From Streptomyces rimosus (GTDB lineage Bacteria > Actinomycetota > Actinomycetes > Streptomycetales > Streptomycetaceae), in the NCBI RefSeq assembly GCF_008704655.1, contig NZ_CP023688.1, positions 9,241,001 to 9,305,000 on the forward strand: a stretch of 64,000 bases of DNA. Direction: 5' to 3'. Made by a program: the position numbers and the translations under genes. Positions within the stretch are counted from its first letter, which is position 1. Each line of letters opens with the position of its first letter. Below, piece after piece: positions 55,094 to 63,341 of the stretch. The notes beneath the pieces are model-generated. The model did no database searches. It had not been told where the DNA came from and saw nothing but the letters and a program-made list of their open reading frames with translations.

Positions 55094-55811
55094 CGATGTG
55101 CTCGGACTGCTCGCCTCGTGGGACGGGCAGGCCGAGCGCACCGTGCGGATCGGGATGCTGCTGCCGTGGGCGAACGTGGCGGTGGAAGACGAACTGCCGC
55201 GCCTGGGCCTGTCGCACACCGTCTTTCACTACACGCGTCTGGTGCCGGCCTCGCGCACCACCGCGGTCGACGCCGCGTTCTGGCACGGGCTGCGGTCGGC
55301 GGCCGCCGGCGGGCTCGATGCGCTGTCCCCGGTGCCGCTGGACGCCGTGTTCCTGGCGTGCACCTCGGCCGGCTTCCCGACCGGCCCCGCGCCGCCTGTC
55401 CTGCCGCCGGGTGTTCGGACCGCCTTCGACGCCCTGACCGGTGTGCTCACCCACCTCGGCGTCCGGCGCATCGTGCTGGCCACGCCGTATCCGCAGGAGG
55501 TCACCGCTGCCGAGGCGGCCGCCCTGGCCGCCTACGGCATCGAGACCACCGCCCACGCGAGCCTGGACCTGGCCGACGGCTACCCCACGGTGACAGCGGA
55601 CCAGATCCGCACGCTCGTGCGACATCTCCCCTCTGTGGCATTGCGCACCGCCGATGCCGTGGTGCTCTCGTGCACCGGCTGGCACACTCTGCCCGTCCTG
55701 GCCGAACTGCAGCAGGCCCTCGGGGTGCCGGTCTTCTCCTCCACCCTCGCCATGGCCCTGTATGCCGCCCGCCTCGCGATGGGAGCCCCCTGTGAGCACC
55801 AGCCCAAGTGA
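55077..55811 (+). CDS. Asp/Glu racemase-superfamily protein (maleate isomerase-like)
   Basis: This protein of about 244 residues has the two-cysteine layout of the Asp/Glu racemase, maleate isomerase and arylmalonate decarboxylase superfamily: Cys95 in FLACTSAGF and Cys199 in VLSCTGWHTLP, plus RIGMLLPWANVAVEDEL at the N-terminus, as in maleate isomerases. It would act on a small carboxylate. The GTG at 55077 overlaps the radical SAM gene by 17 nt; an ATG at 55047 is an alternative. Overlap indicates one transcript. Confidence 0.8.
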   Translation: MRPRADDVLGLLASWDGQAERTVRIGMLLPWANVAVEDELPRLGLSHTVFHYTRLVPASRTTAVDAAFWHGLRSAAAGGLDALSPVPLDAVFLACTSAGFPTGPAPPVLPPGVRTAFDALTGVLTHLGVRRIVLATPYPQEVTAAEAAALAAYGIETTAHASLDLADGYPTVTADQIRTLVRHLPSVALRTADAVVLSCTGWHTLPVLAELQQALGVPVFSSTLAMALYAARLAMGAPCEHQPK

Positions 55812-56583
55812 CAGAGTCCTGGCGCTCGTGGCACGCGCCGCGGTCCTCGCCGACGTGCGCCGGGAGGTCGAGGCCAACCATGACGACAACCGGTGGTGGC
55901 CGACCGCCGTCACCGACTTCCGGGTGCGGATGCTCGCGGCCGGCTGGTCCAGCCGCGTCTCCTACCGCATGATCGACACCTACGCGCGCGTCATCCGCGA
56001 CGCCGCGGCTCTCGGCTTCGACGCGCTGGCCGACAGCACCGACGCCGAAGTCGCCTCGCTGGTCGCCCCGCTCGGCCTGCCCCGCGCCCGCATCGCCTAC
56101 CTGCGCTCCCTGAGCGAAGTGACCCAAGGGTGGGCCAAGGACGGCATCGACCCGGCCACCGGCCCCCTCGACGCCGATGCGATGATCCGTTCCTTTGCCG
56201 AGCAGGTCCACGGCGCCTCGTACAAGGTCGCCCAGTGCGCGCTGCTGTACGCTCGCGGCTACCACTGCGGCATCATCCCCGTCGACTCCGGCATGGTCAG
56301 CAAACTGGCCCCCGCCCTCGGCCTGGCCCTGCCGCCCGGCCCTGCGGCCCACGAACAAATGCGCCACCACCTCGAAGCCGCCGTCCGTTCCCGGCCATCG
56401 GCTTACCGCGCCCTGGCCGCCCGCCACGCCCTCACCCTCCCCGCCGACGCCGCCCCGACCTGGTGGACCCACCTCGTGCTCATCTACTTCAAACGCCTCT
56501 ACCTCAACAGACCCTCACCCCGCCTGTGCCCCCAACGCCCCCTGTGCCCCTCAGTTCTCGACTGCACCCACCTGCGTCCCTGA
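55792..56583 (+). CDS. HhH-GPD (DNA glycosylase-fold) protein
   Basis: The 263-residue all-helical protein resembles endonuclease III-type glycosylases: GLPRARIAYLRSL, then VHGASYKVAQCALLYARGYH and IIPVDSGMVSKLAPALGL. Lys145 and Asp165 align with the catalytic Lys and Asp of endonuclease III. The C-terminal Cys246-x5-Cys252-x5-Cys258 only partly matches its 4Fe-4S site. It could be a base-removing enzyme or, as with the glycosylase-fold pyrophosphorylases described for phages with hypermodified bases, a base-modifying enzyme. The GTG at 55792 follows GGGAG and overlaps the racemase gene. Confidence 0.7.
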   Translation: MSTSPSDRVLALVARAAVLADVRREVEANHDDNRWWPTAVTDFRVRMLAAGWSSRVSYRMIDTYARVIRDAAALGFDALADSTDAEVASLVAPLGLPRARIAYLRSLSEVTQGWAKDGIDPATGPLDADAMIRSFAEQVHGASYKVAQCALLYARGYHCGIIPVDSGMVSKLAPALGLALPPGPAAHEQMRHHLEAAVRSRPSAYRALAARHALTLPADAAPTWWTHLVLIYFKRLYLNRPSPRLCPQRPLCPSVLDCTHLRP

Positions 56584-56605
56584 CCTCTGCCTGCCGGGAG
56601 CGGCC

Positions 56606-57424
56606 ATGCAGCGCATATCGGTCATCGGCAACATCTCCCGCGACCACATCCGCTATGCCGACGGACACAGCGGCCATTACCTCGGCGGAGCTGCCCTGCA
56701 CATCGCGCTTGCCGCCGCCCGTGCCGGCGCCCACGCCGCACCCGTCGCCGTGATCGGCGACGACTTGGCCCTCCTCACCCGCGAACCGGATCTCGCCTGC
56801 CTGGACTGGTCCGCCCTGCGCCACGCCACGGGCAACTCCGCGGCCTTCGCGATGGTCTACGACACCCAGGGCGCGGTGCGCTGCACCAGCGCGACCTACG
56901 GCGTCTCTCACCAGCTCACCGCACACGCCCTGGGCCACCTTGCCCGGCATCCCGGCGACTTCTGCCACCTGTGCTGCCGCCGCCCCCTGCACGTGCCGGC
57001 CGTCCTCAGCCGCCTGGCCACCGTCGGTGCCCGCTTCAGCGCCGACTTCTTCCTGCCCAGCGCCCACTCCTTGCTCGCCGCGGCCGCGTCCTGGCTCCCC
57101 GCCGCCGACTGGATTTTCGTCAACGCCGCCGAATACCGGCTCCTGGCCCGCACCGTCGACCCGGCCACGCTGAACGCGGTGATCGTCACCGACGGGCCCC
57201 GCCCGGCGCGCCTGCTGCACCACGCCCGGCCCGTCGCGGAAGCCTGCCCACCCACGACGAAGGCCGTCGAACTGACCGGCGCGGGCGACACCCTCGCCGG
57301 CACCTTCCTGGCCCGTCGCTTGGCGGGCGCCACCCCCGCAGCCGCCCTCGAAGCCGCGGTCACCGCGGCCGCGCACCACACCACCACCCGCCCGCGGCCC
57401 CTGCCCGCCCCGCACAGCCCCTGA
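56606..57424 (+). CDS. PfkB-family carbohydrate/nucleoside kinase
   Basis: The 272-residue protein has the PfkB N-terminal motif (GNISRDHIRYADG...GGAALHIALAAARAG) and the C-terminal GAGDTLAGTF (Asp228 catalytic). The family phosphorylates sugars and nucleosides such as ribose and adenosine. A short kinase of this type beside a deoxyribosyltransferase suggests a nucleoside or (deoxy)ribose substrate. It starts 22 nt after the HhH-GPD gene, with GGGAG before the ATG. Confidence 0.85.
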   Translation: MQRISVIGNISRDHIRYADGHSGHYLGGAALHIALAAARAGAHAAPVAVIGDDLALLTREPDLACLDWSALRHATGNSAAFAMVYDTQGAVRCTSATYGVSHQLTAHALGHLARHPGDFCHLCCRRPLHVPAVLSRLATVGARFSADFFLPSAHSLLAAAASWLPAADWIFVNAAEYRLLARTVDPATLNAVIVTDGPRPARLLHHARPVAEACPPTTKAVELTGAGDTLAGTFLARRLAGATPAAALEAAVTAAAHHTTTRPRPLPAPHSP

Positions 57425-57449
57425 CGTCTCACCCGAAGGGAGCCGCCCG

Positions 57450-58394
57450 GTGTTCTACATCGCCCACCGTCTCTTCGCCGCCCACGACCGCGCCCTGGCC
57501 GCACATCTCGCCCACCATCTGGCGGCCAAGACCGGCGCCGACGCCGTCTTCCTGCCCTTCTGCGACACCGACGAAGAAACCTTGCAAGCACCCGTCAAAG
57601 GCCTTCGCCTGTTCGAACTCGACCGTCGGCGCCTGCGCACCCTCACCGGCATGATCGCCATCCTGCACGGGCCCAGCCTGGATGACGGCGTTTGCATGGA
57701 AATCGGCTATGCCGCTGCCCTCGGCGTACCCGTCATCGTCATGACCACCGACTTCCAGACCTACTCGCATCACCCGAACAGCCCCCGATGGGAGTTCACC
57801 GACCCGCTGATCGAAACGATCACGCGCCGCGTCGTGCGCGTCCCTCGCCTCGGTCCCCTTCCGCCGGCCGACCACTCCGCAGACCGGTTCGCCACCTTTG
57901 CCTCCCGCAATCACCGCCAGGCGGACGAAGTCGTCGCGCGCAGCGTCGACGCGCTTCTCGACGCGGCCACCGGGGATCGGGCAGTTCCTCATACGGCACC
58001 TGCCCGTGCGGGCAGCGTCTTCTTCGAGCCCTCCCCGTACACACCCGTGCCGGAGCAGGTGGCCGAAGCTGTACGAACCGCTGGATACGACCTGAGGGCG
58101 GCTCGGCGCTTCGCGGCCGCTGGTACCGCTGTGGCAGCCCGCACCGACTGGGAGGAAGCCCGGCACGCCGAGACACTGATCGCTGACGTTTCCGGGCCCG
58201 AGGCACCGCCCGGCGCCGCCGCCCTCATCGGCGCAGCCGCCGCCCAGGGCCGCCGCATCGGCGTCTACCTGCCACACCCCGTCTTCACCCACGCTCCCGG
58301 CCGGGAACCGAACTGGCGCAACCTGATGATCCAGTACGCGGCCGGGCACCACCTCAGCACTCCCGACGACCTCACGTCGTGGCTGCACCGGTGA
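57450..58394 (+). CDS. Double nucleoside 2-deoxyribosyltransferase-like protein
   Basis: This 314-residue protein carries a deoxyribosyltransferase domain in residues 1 to about 150: FYIAHRLFAAHDR and IAILHGPSLDDGVCMEIGYA, with the nucleophile Glu84 in place. Residues about 190-314 look like a second, degenerate copy (VFFEPSPYTPVPEQVAEAV, TLIADVSGPEAPPGAAALI). These enzymes swap bases on deoxyribose or hydrolyse the bond. The GTG at 57450 follows GGGAG. Its stop overlaps the next start (GTGA). Confidence 0.82.
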   Translation: MFYIAHRLFAAHDRALAAHLAHHLAAKTGADAVFLPFCDTDEETLQAPVKGLRLFELDRRRLRTLTGMIAILHGPSLDDGVCMEIGYAAALGVPVIVMTTDFQTYSHHPNSPRWEFTDPLIETITRRVVRVPRLGPLPPADHSADRFATFASRNHRQADEVVARSVDALLDAATGDRAVPHTAPARAGSVFFEPSPYTPVPEQVAEAVRTAGYDLRAARRFAAAGTAVAARTDWEEARHAETLIADVSGPEAPPGAAALIGAAAAQGRRIGVYLPHPVFTHAPGREPNWRNLMIQYAAGHHLSTPDDLTSWLHR

Positions 58395-58891
58395 ACGCCG
58401 AACAGGACCTCGCCTCCTATCGCACCCTCGCCATAGAAGGATGCGACGGAGCCGGCAAGAGCACCCTGGCCCGACGCCTGGCCACCCAGCACGGATTCAC
58501 GCTCGTCCACTGCCCGCCGACCCCGGACCACCTGGAACTGACCCACCACTACCGCACGCTGCTGGACCGGCCCGGACGCCTGATCCTGGACCGCTGCTTC
58601 CTCAGCGAACTTGTTTACGGCCCGCTTTTCCGCGGCCGCTCACGGCTGACCTGGCAGCAAATCCTCGTACTCGCCGCCCACGTCACCCAGCGCGACGGGC
58701 TCTTCGTCCACATCACCGCCACCCCGCCGACCATACGCGCGCGACTCATGGCCCGAGACGGCCACGCCCCCTCCACGGCCCAGATCACCGCCCTGACCTG
58801 CGGCTACCACCGCACCTTCGCGATGCTCGCCGCCTACGCGCCCGTCCTGACCATCGACACCACTACCAGGCCCTCCGGCCCGGCCGGATGA
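58391..58891 (+). CDS. Thymidylate-kinase-like P-loop kinase
   Basis: The 166-residue protein has Walker A GCDGAGKST (residues 17-25), a DRCFLSELVYG segment and the RxxxRDGH lid region of dTMP-kinase-like enzymes. It is shorter than standard thymidylate kinases (about 210 residues), like phage-type nucleotide kinases. It is coupled to the deoxyribosyltransferase by a GTGA overlap, so it probably phosphorylates the nucleotide made by the operon. Confidence 0.82.
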   Translation: MNAEQDLASYRTLAIEGCDGAGKSTLARRLATQHGFTLVHCPPTPDHLELTHHYRTLLDRPGRLILDRCFLSELVYGPLFRGRSRLTWQQILVLAAHVTQRDGLFVHITATPPTIRARLMARDGHAPSTAQITALTCGYHRTFAMLAAYAPVLTIDTTTRPSGPAG

Positions 58892-58974
58892 CAGAGGCCC
58901 GACTTCCAGCGCCCGCACCGTGGCCATCGCTAGGCTCCGGCGGCACCAGCACCCCACCGTGCCCCGGAGGAACC

Positions 58975-59511
58975 GTGGACATCCGATCCGCACAGAAACA
59001 CACCTGGGAAAACAAGATCGAGAAGGGGTTCAACACCACCGACGTACCGCTGGAGGTCGCCCTGCTCATCAGTGAAGTCGGCGAAGCCTTCACCGCCTGG
59101 CGCAAGAACCTCCCCGACTTCGGGGAAGAACTGGCCGACATCACCCTCTACACCACCGCCCTCGCCCAGATGAACGGCATCGACCTGCAGGCCGAGATCG
59201 AACGAAAAGACTCTGGCGGGCATAGCGCTCCCGAGGCGGCCACCAGCGTTCCTCTGGAGTTCGGCCTCCTCACCAAAAAGATCGGCGACGCCCTCACCGC
59301 CTGGCGCGAAAACCGGGCCGTTCTCGGCGGGGAACTGGCCGACATCGCCCTCCGCACCTCGGCCCTCGCCCAGATGAACGGCCGCGACCTGTACGCCGAA
59401 CTCCAGCACAAAGTCACCAAGAACCGCGGGCGCGTCTACACCCGAAACGAACACGGAGTCCCCATCCGAGTTCGCGAACACACACCACCGCCTCAGAGCA
59501 CTGAGGGGTAA
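58975..59511 (+). CDS. Tandem MazG-like NTP pyrophosphohydrolase
   Basis: The 178-residue protein has a MazG-type repeat in residues 1-78 (EVGE at 34-37, EELAD at 51-55) and a second copy in 92-147 (LTAWRENRAVLGGELADIAL) in which the first acidic pair is replaced (KKIGD). One active and one scaffold unit is likely. MazG enzymes remove non-canonical NTPs. The GTG at 58975 follows GGAGG; an ATG at 58888 would overlap the kinase and add a Pro-rich tail. The stop codon's last base is the first base of a CRISPR-type repeat. Confidence 0.8.
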   Translation: MDIRSAQKHTWENKIEKGFNTTDVPLEVALLISEVGEAFTAWRKNLPDFGEELADITLYTTALAQMNGIDLQAEIERKDSGGHSAPEAATSVPLEFGLLTKKIGDALTAWRENRAVLGGELADIALRTSALAQMNGRDLYAELQHKVTKNRGRVYTRNEHGVPIRVREHTPPPQSTEG

Positions 59512-59539
59512 GGCTCACCTCCGCACGCGCGGAGAGCAC
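59511..59539. repeat. CRISPR-type repeat right of the nucleotide operon
   Basis: This 29-nt element starts at the last base of the MazG stop codon and matches the copy at 53090-53118 at 25 of 29 positions. The two bracket the seven-gene operon. Confidence 0.65.
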
Positions 59540-59597
59540 CTGAGGTCGGCCCCGGACTCCTGTCTGTCCCCAGGGGCAAAGTAGCCATCTGTGATGC

Positions 59598-59807
59598 TCA
59601 GGCCGTGGGGTCGGTGACGTCGTCCTTGGCGAGGACGTGGTAGACGGTGGCGACCAAGGGATGTTCGCCCTTGTCCATGCCCGAGTTGATGACGAGCTTG
59701 CTCGCGATCTGTAGTACGGGCACGCCGTTGGCCCGCAGGCTGTGCGCGTAGGCGGCCATGTCGTCGTCGATGACCTTCTCCAAGCCCGAATCGCCCCAAC
59801 GGATCAT
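59598..59807 (-). pseudogene. Serine-recombinase C-terminal remnant
   Basis: MIRWGDSGLEKVIDDDMAAY followed by ANGVPVLQIASKLVI and HPLVATVYHVLA resembles the C-terminal helix-turn-helix of resolvase/integrase proteins in actinobacteria. The catalytic domain is absent. It may mark the old insertion of a mobile element beside the operon. Confidence 0.5.
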
Positions 59808-59863
59808 CGGTTGGTGCACGCGGACGGCAATGCTGTCAGGCCCGGTGGGGCCCAATCCCGGCC

Positions 59864-61267
59864 TCACGGCTCCGTGGGCCGGAGCCCGGCCCTGGGGAGT
59901 GTCGCTGCCGCACCCGCCGTCAGGAGGAGCCCGGCCACGGCGAGCAGCATGCTCCACCGCATGCCCGACAGGAACGTGTCCGCTCCGGCAAGTAGCGCGC
60001 CGAAGATGGCCACCGCGATGGCTCCGCCGACCTGGCGGGCGGTGTTGAGGACGGCGGAGGCGGTGCCCGCCCGGTCCGCGGGCACGGCGTCGAGGAGCAG
60101 GGCGGTCAGGGCGGGGACGGCCAGCGCTCCGCCGAGGCCGACCGGCACCATGAGCGCCGCCACCGTGCCCACATGGGTGTGCGGGCTGACCGTGAGCAGT
60201 GCCAGCGAGCCTGCCGCGCCGACCAGTTGCCCCGCCACCATCGGCACCCGGGGGCCGAACCGCGCGGCAAGCTTCGCCGAGGCCAGGTTCACCACGGCGA
60301 CAAGGGCCGTCATCGGAATGAACAGCATGCCCGCGTGCAGAGCCGACTGTCCGCGCTGCTGCTGGAGGTAGAGACTGAAGACGAACACTCCGCCGTAGTA
60401 GGTGGCGTTGAGCATGAAGCCGACTACCAGGGAGACCGCCACCACGCGGGAGCGGAACAATGGCAGCGGAAGCATCGGATGCGCGCCCCTGGCCTGCGTG
60501 GCAAGGAAGAGGCCCGCCGCGACTACGGCCACCAGCAGTGATACCACCACGAGCGGCCGACCGACGCCCTTCTCACCGCCCTCGATCACTCCGTACGTCA
60601 ATGCTCCCATCGCGGCGACGGCCGTGATCTGCCCAGCCGTGTCCAGTCGCGCGGGCAGCCGGGGGGACGTGGGCACCCGGGTGAGCAGGGCGAGCGCCAG
60701 CAGGCCCGCGGGCAGGTTGACGAAGAAGATCCACCGCCAGCCCACGGAGGCGGTGAGCGCCCCGCCCAGGACCGGCCCGGCCGCCACCGCGACCGCCCCG
60801 CCCACGGTCCATACGGCGATCGCCCGAGCCCGCTTGGCCTGGTCGGGAAAGCCCTGCCGGACCAGGGCCAGCGATGCCGGCATCATCAGCGCGGCCGCAC
60901 CGCCCTGCACGAGGCGGGCGGCCACCAGCGCGCCGAGGCCGGGTGCCAGCCCGCAGGCGGCCGAGGCCAGCGCGAAGAGGACCAGCCCGCCGCCGTATGC
61001 CCGCCGGGCGCCGATGCGGTCGGACACCGCGCCGGCAGAGAGCATCAGGGCGGCGAAGACGAGGGTGTAGCCGTCCACCACCCACTGCAGCCCGGACATG
61101 CCGCCGCCAAGGCTGCGGCCGATGTCGGGCAGGGCGACGGTGACGATCAGTGCGTCCAGCGAGATGAGGAAGAAGCCCAGCAGGGCGGCGCCAAGCACCA
61201 CGGGGACCCCGCCCCGGGCCGGGCCTGCAGTGCGGGAGGCGATGGAGGACGCTTGCAGCGATCTCAT
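59864..61267 (-). CDS. MFS drug/metabolite exporter (EmrB/QacA type)
   Basis: This 467-residue transporter has about 12-14 membrane helices and the family motifs LDALIVTVALPDIG at helix 1, GYTLVFAALMLSAGAVSDRIG (motif A) and GPVLGGAL (motif C of exporters). It would export small hydrophobic molecules by proton antiport. It is followed (transcript order after the SDR gene, 174 nt gap) by recombinase scars. The divergent LysR gene probably controls the pair. Confidence 0.92.
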   Translation of the reverse strand: MRSLQASSIASRTAGPARGGVPVVLGAALLGFFLISLDALIVTVALPDIGRSLGGGMSGLQWVVDGYTLVFAALMLSAGAVSDRIGARRAYGGGLVLFALASAACGLAPGLGALVAARLVQGGAAALMMPASLALVRQGFPDQAKRARAIAVWTVGGAVAVAAGPVLGGALTASVGWRWIFFVNLPAGLLALALLTRVPTSPRLPARLDTAGQITAVAAMGALTYGVIEGGEKGVGRPLVVVSLLVAVVAAGLFLATQARGAHPMLPLPLFRSRVVAVSLVVGFMLNATYYGGVFVFSLYLQQQRGQSALHAGMLFIPMTALVAVVNLASAKLAARFGPRVPMVAGQLVGAAGSLALLTVSPHTHVGTVAALMVPVGLGGALAVPALTALLLDAVPADRAGTASAVLNTARQVGGAIAVAIFGALLAGADTFLSGMRWSMLLAVAGLLLTAGAAATLPRAGLRPTEP

Positions 61268-61441
61268 GAGGGCATTCCTGAGACGTTCGGGGAGGTGCGC
61301 GACCGGTACGGGAGGCGATGGCGGCCACCACGGACAGGCCGGCCCTGCAACAGGAAGCCGCGCCTCGCGCGCGGCAGGTCCCCGCCGCCGCGTCCGCGCG
61401 GGGACGGCGGCGGGACGAGGGGCGGGGCGGCCGGAGGGCCG

Positions 61442-62275
61442 TCAGTTGTCGAAGTCGGTGGAGCGGGTGAGCTTTTCCCAGGAGTGGAGTTCGGTGCGGG
61501 CACGGTCGAGGTGGTCGATGATCGCGTCGGTGGCGTCGTTGCCCAGTGGCAGACGCAGCGGCGGTTCGTCGGCGTCCAGCGCGGTGAGGATGGCGGCCGC
61601 GGCCTTGGCCGGGTCCCCGGGCTCCTGGCCGGCTCCGCCCGGCAGGCCGGAACGGACGGGGCCTACGGTGTCCTCGTAGGCGTTCAGGGCCGCGGACTGC
61701 TGCAAGGTTCCGGTGCCGGCGAAGCCGGTGCGGAACGCGCCAGGCTCGACGATCAGCACCCGGATGCCGTGCGGGGCGACCTCGGCGGCCAGCGCCTCGG
61801 AGAGACCCTCCAGGGCGAACTTGGTGGCGCAGTAGGCACCGACCCCGGCGAAGGCGAACCGCCCTCCCATGCTCGTCAGTTGCACGATGGCGCCTGAAGA
61901 CCGGCGGCGCATGTGCGGCAGTACGGCCCGGGTGAGCGCGGCCGGGCCGAAGAAGTGCAGGTCCATCAGGTCCCGCAGTTCGGCGTCGGTGGTCTCCTCG
62001 ACGGCCCCCACCATGCCCCGTCCGGCGTTGTTGACCAGGACGTCGATGCGGCCGTGCCGGGCCACCACGCCGTCGACCGCGTCTTGCATGCCGGCGACGT
62101 CGGTGACGTCCAGCGGCAGCGCCTCGACCTGGTCCGGGTGCGTGGCGACCAGGTCGTCGAGCGGCGCGGTGCGGCGGGCGGCGGCTACCACGATGTCGCC
62201 CGCCGCCACCGCCGCTTCGGTGATCGCCCGACCGAACCCGCTGCTCGCCCCGGTGACCAGCCATACCTTGTTCAT
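61442..62275 (-). CDS. Short-chain dehydrogenase/reductase
   Basis: The 277-residue classical SDR has TGASSGFG, NNAG, an active site with TSMGG and YCATK, and the C-terminal LIVEPGAFRTGF of the oxidoreductase subgroup. The ATG at 62275 follows AAGGAG. It lies upstream of the MFS exporter on the same strand, and 101 nt from the divergent LysR start. Confidence 0.92.
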   Translation of the reverse strand: MNKVWLVTGASSGFGRAITEAAVAAGDIVVAAARRTAPLDDLVATHPDQVEALPLDVTDVAGMQDAVDGVVARHGRIDVLVNNAGRGMVGAVEETTDAELRDLMDLHFFGPAALTRAVLPHMRRRSSGAIVQLTSMGGRFAFAGVGAYCATKFALEGLSEALAAEVAPHGIRVLIVEPGAFRTGFAGTGTLQQSAALNAYEDTVGPVRSGLPGGAGQEPGDPAKAAAAILTALDADEPPLRLPLGNDATDAIIDHLDRARTELHSWEKLTRSTDFDN

Positions 62276-62369
62276 GATCTTCTCCTTGTGCCGGGTGATC
62301 CGCCGCTCTCAGCGGCTCATGTGAACCACCCTGCAAGGCGCACCAGTTGCCCGTCCAAGATTCACTGTG

Positions 62370-62384
62370 ATAACCGATGGTTAT
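62370..62384. promoter_or_regulatory. LysR box spanning the LysR start
   Basis: ATAACC-GAT-GGTTAT is a perfect dyad and contains a T-N11-A box (T71...A83). It overlaps the ATG at 62377, so bound protein would block its own transcription or initiation and could control the divergent SDR-MFS operon. Confidence 0.65.
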
Positions 62385-63291
62385 GGACGTTCACGGACGG
62401 GACCTGCGGTACTTCGCCGCAGTGGCCGAGGAGCTGCACTTCACGCGCGCGGCCGAGCGGCTGTACGTCTCGCAGCCCGCGCTGAGCAAGCAGATCAGGA
62501 TGCTGGAGAAACGGTTGGGGGCGGCATTGTTCGAGCGTGACCGGCGCGAGGTACGCCTGAGCACGGTCGGCGCTGCGCTGCTGCCCCACGCTCAGCGCAT
62601 ACTCGCCGAGTGGGAGGCGGCCCAGGAAGCGGTCGCCCGGGCCGTGGCCGACCAGGCTGCCGTCCTCGTCGTGGGGATGAGCACCAGTCCGGGCCGCGGG
62701 GGTGTGCTGCCGGCGATCCGCTCCCGCTTCACCGCCGCGCGCCCCGACGCCCGCCTCAGACTTCGCCAGGTCCCCTGGCACGACTCGACCGCCGGGCTCG
62801 CCGACGGCACGTGCGACGCGGCGTTCGTCTGGCTGCCGCTGCCCGATCCCGAGCGTTACCGGTGGGTGGTGGTCGCCGAGGAACCGCGCCTGTTCGCCAT
62901 GCCCGATACTCACCCGCTCGCCGACAGAGAGATCATCGACTTCACCGACCTGCTGGATGAGCCGTTCCTCGCCCTGCCCGGCAGCGCCGGGCCGCTGCGC
63001 GACTACTGGCTCGCCACCGACGCCCGCGGCGGGAGGCCGGTGCGCATCGGCGCGGAGGTGGCAAGTACCGAGGAGACGTACGAGGCACTCGTCGCGGGTC
63101 TCGGCGTGGTCCTGCTGGCAGCCGGGAACACGCCGCTGATCACCCTCGGCGGAGTCGTCGCCCGTGCGGTGAGCGGCATCGCGCCCAGCCGCTTCGCCCT
63201 GGCCTGGCGCGCCGACGACCGCCGCCCGCTGGTGCAGGAGTACGCGCGCGCGTGCGCGCTGGCGACCGGGACGACACGTACCGCCCTCTGA
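62377..63291 (+). CDS. LysR-family transcriptional regulator
   Basis: The 304-residue protein has the LysR HTH (LRYFAAVAEELHFTRAAERL, then VSQPALSKQIRMLEKRLGAA) and a substrate-binding-type effector domain. It is divergent from the SDR-MFS pair, the usual relation to a target. The ATG at 62383 is an equally possible start; neither has a clear ribosome binding site, so the mRNA may be leaderless. Confidence 0.9.
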   Translation: MVMDVHGRDLRYFAAVAEELHFTRAAERLYVSQPALSKQIRMLEKRLGAALFERDRREVRLSTVGAALLPHAQRILAEWEAAQEAVARAVADQAAVLVVGMSTSPGRGGVLPAIRSRFTAARPDARLRLRQVPWHDSTAGLADGTCDAAFVWLPLPDPERYRWVVVAEEPRLFAMPDTHPLADREIIDFTDLLDEPFLALPGSAGPLRDYWLATDARGGRPVRIGAEVASTEETYEALVAGLGVVLLAAGNTPLITLGGVVARAVSGIAPSRFALAWRADDRRPLVQEYARACALATGTTRTAL

Positions 63292-63341
63292 GATGGTCGT
63301 TCAGCTCGTCCTCGACGAGCTCGCGTGGCTCGCCCAAGCCG

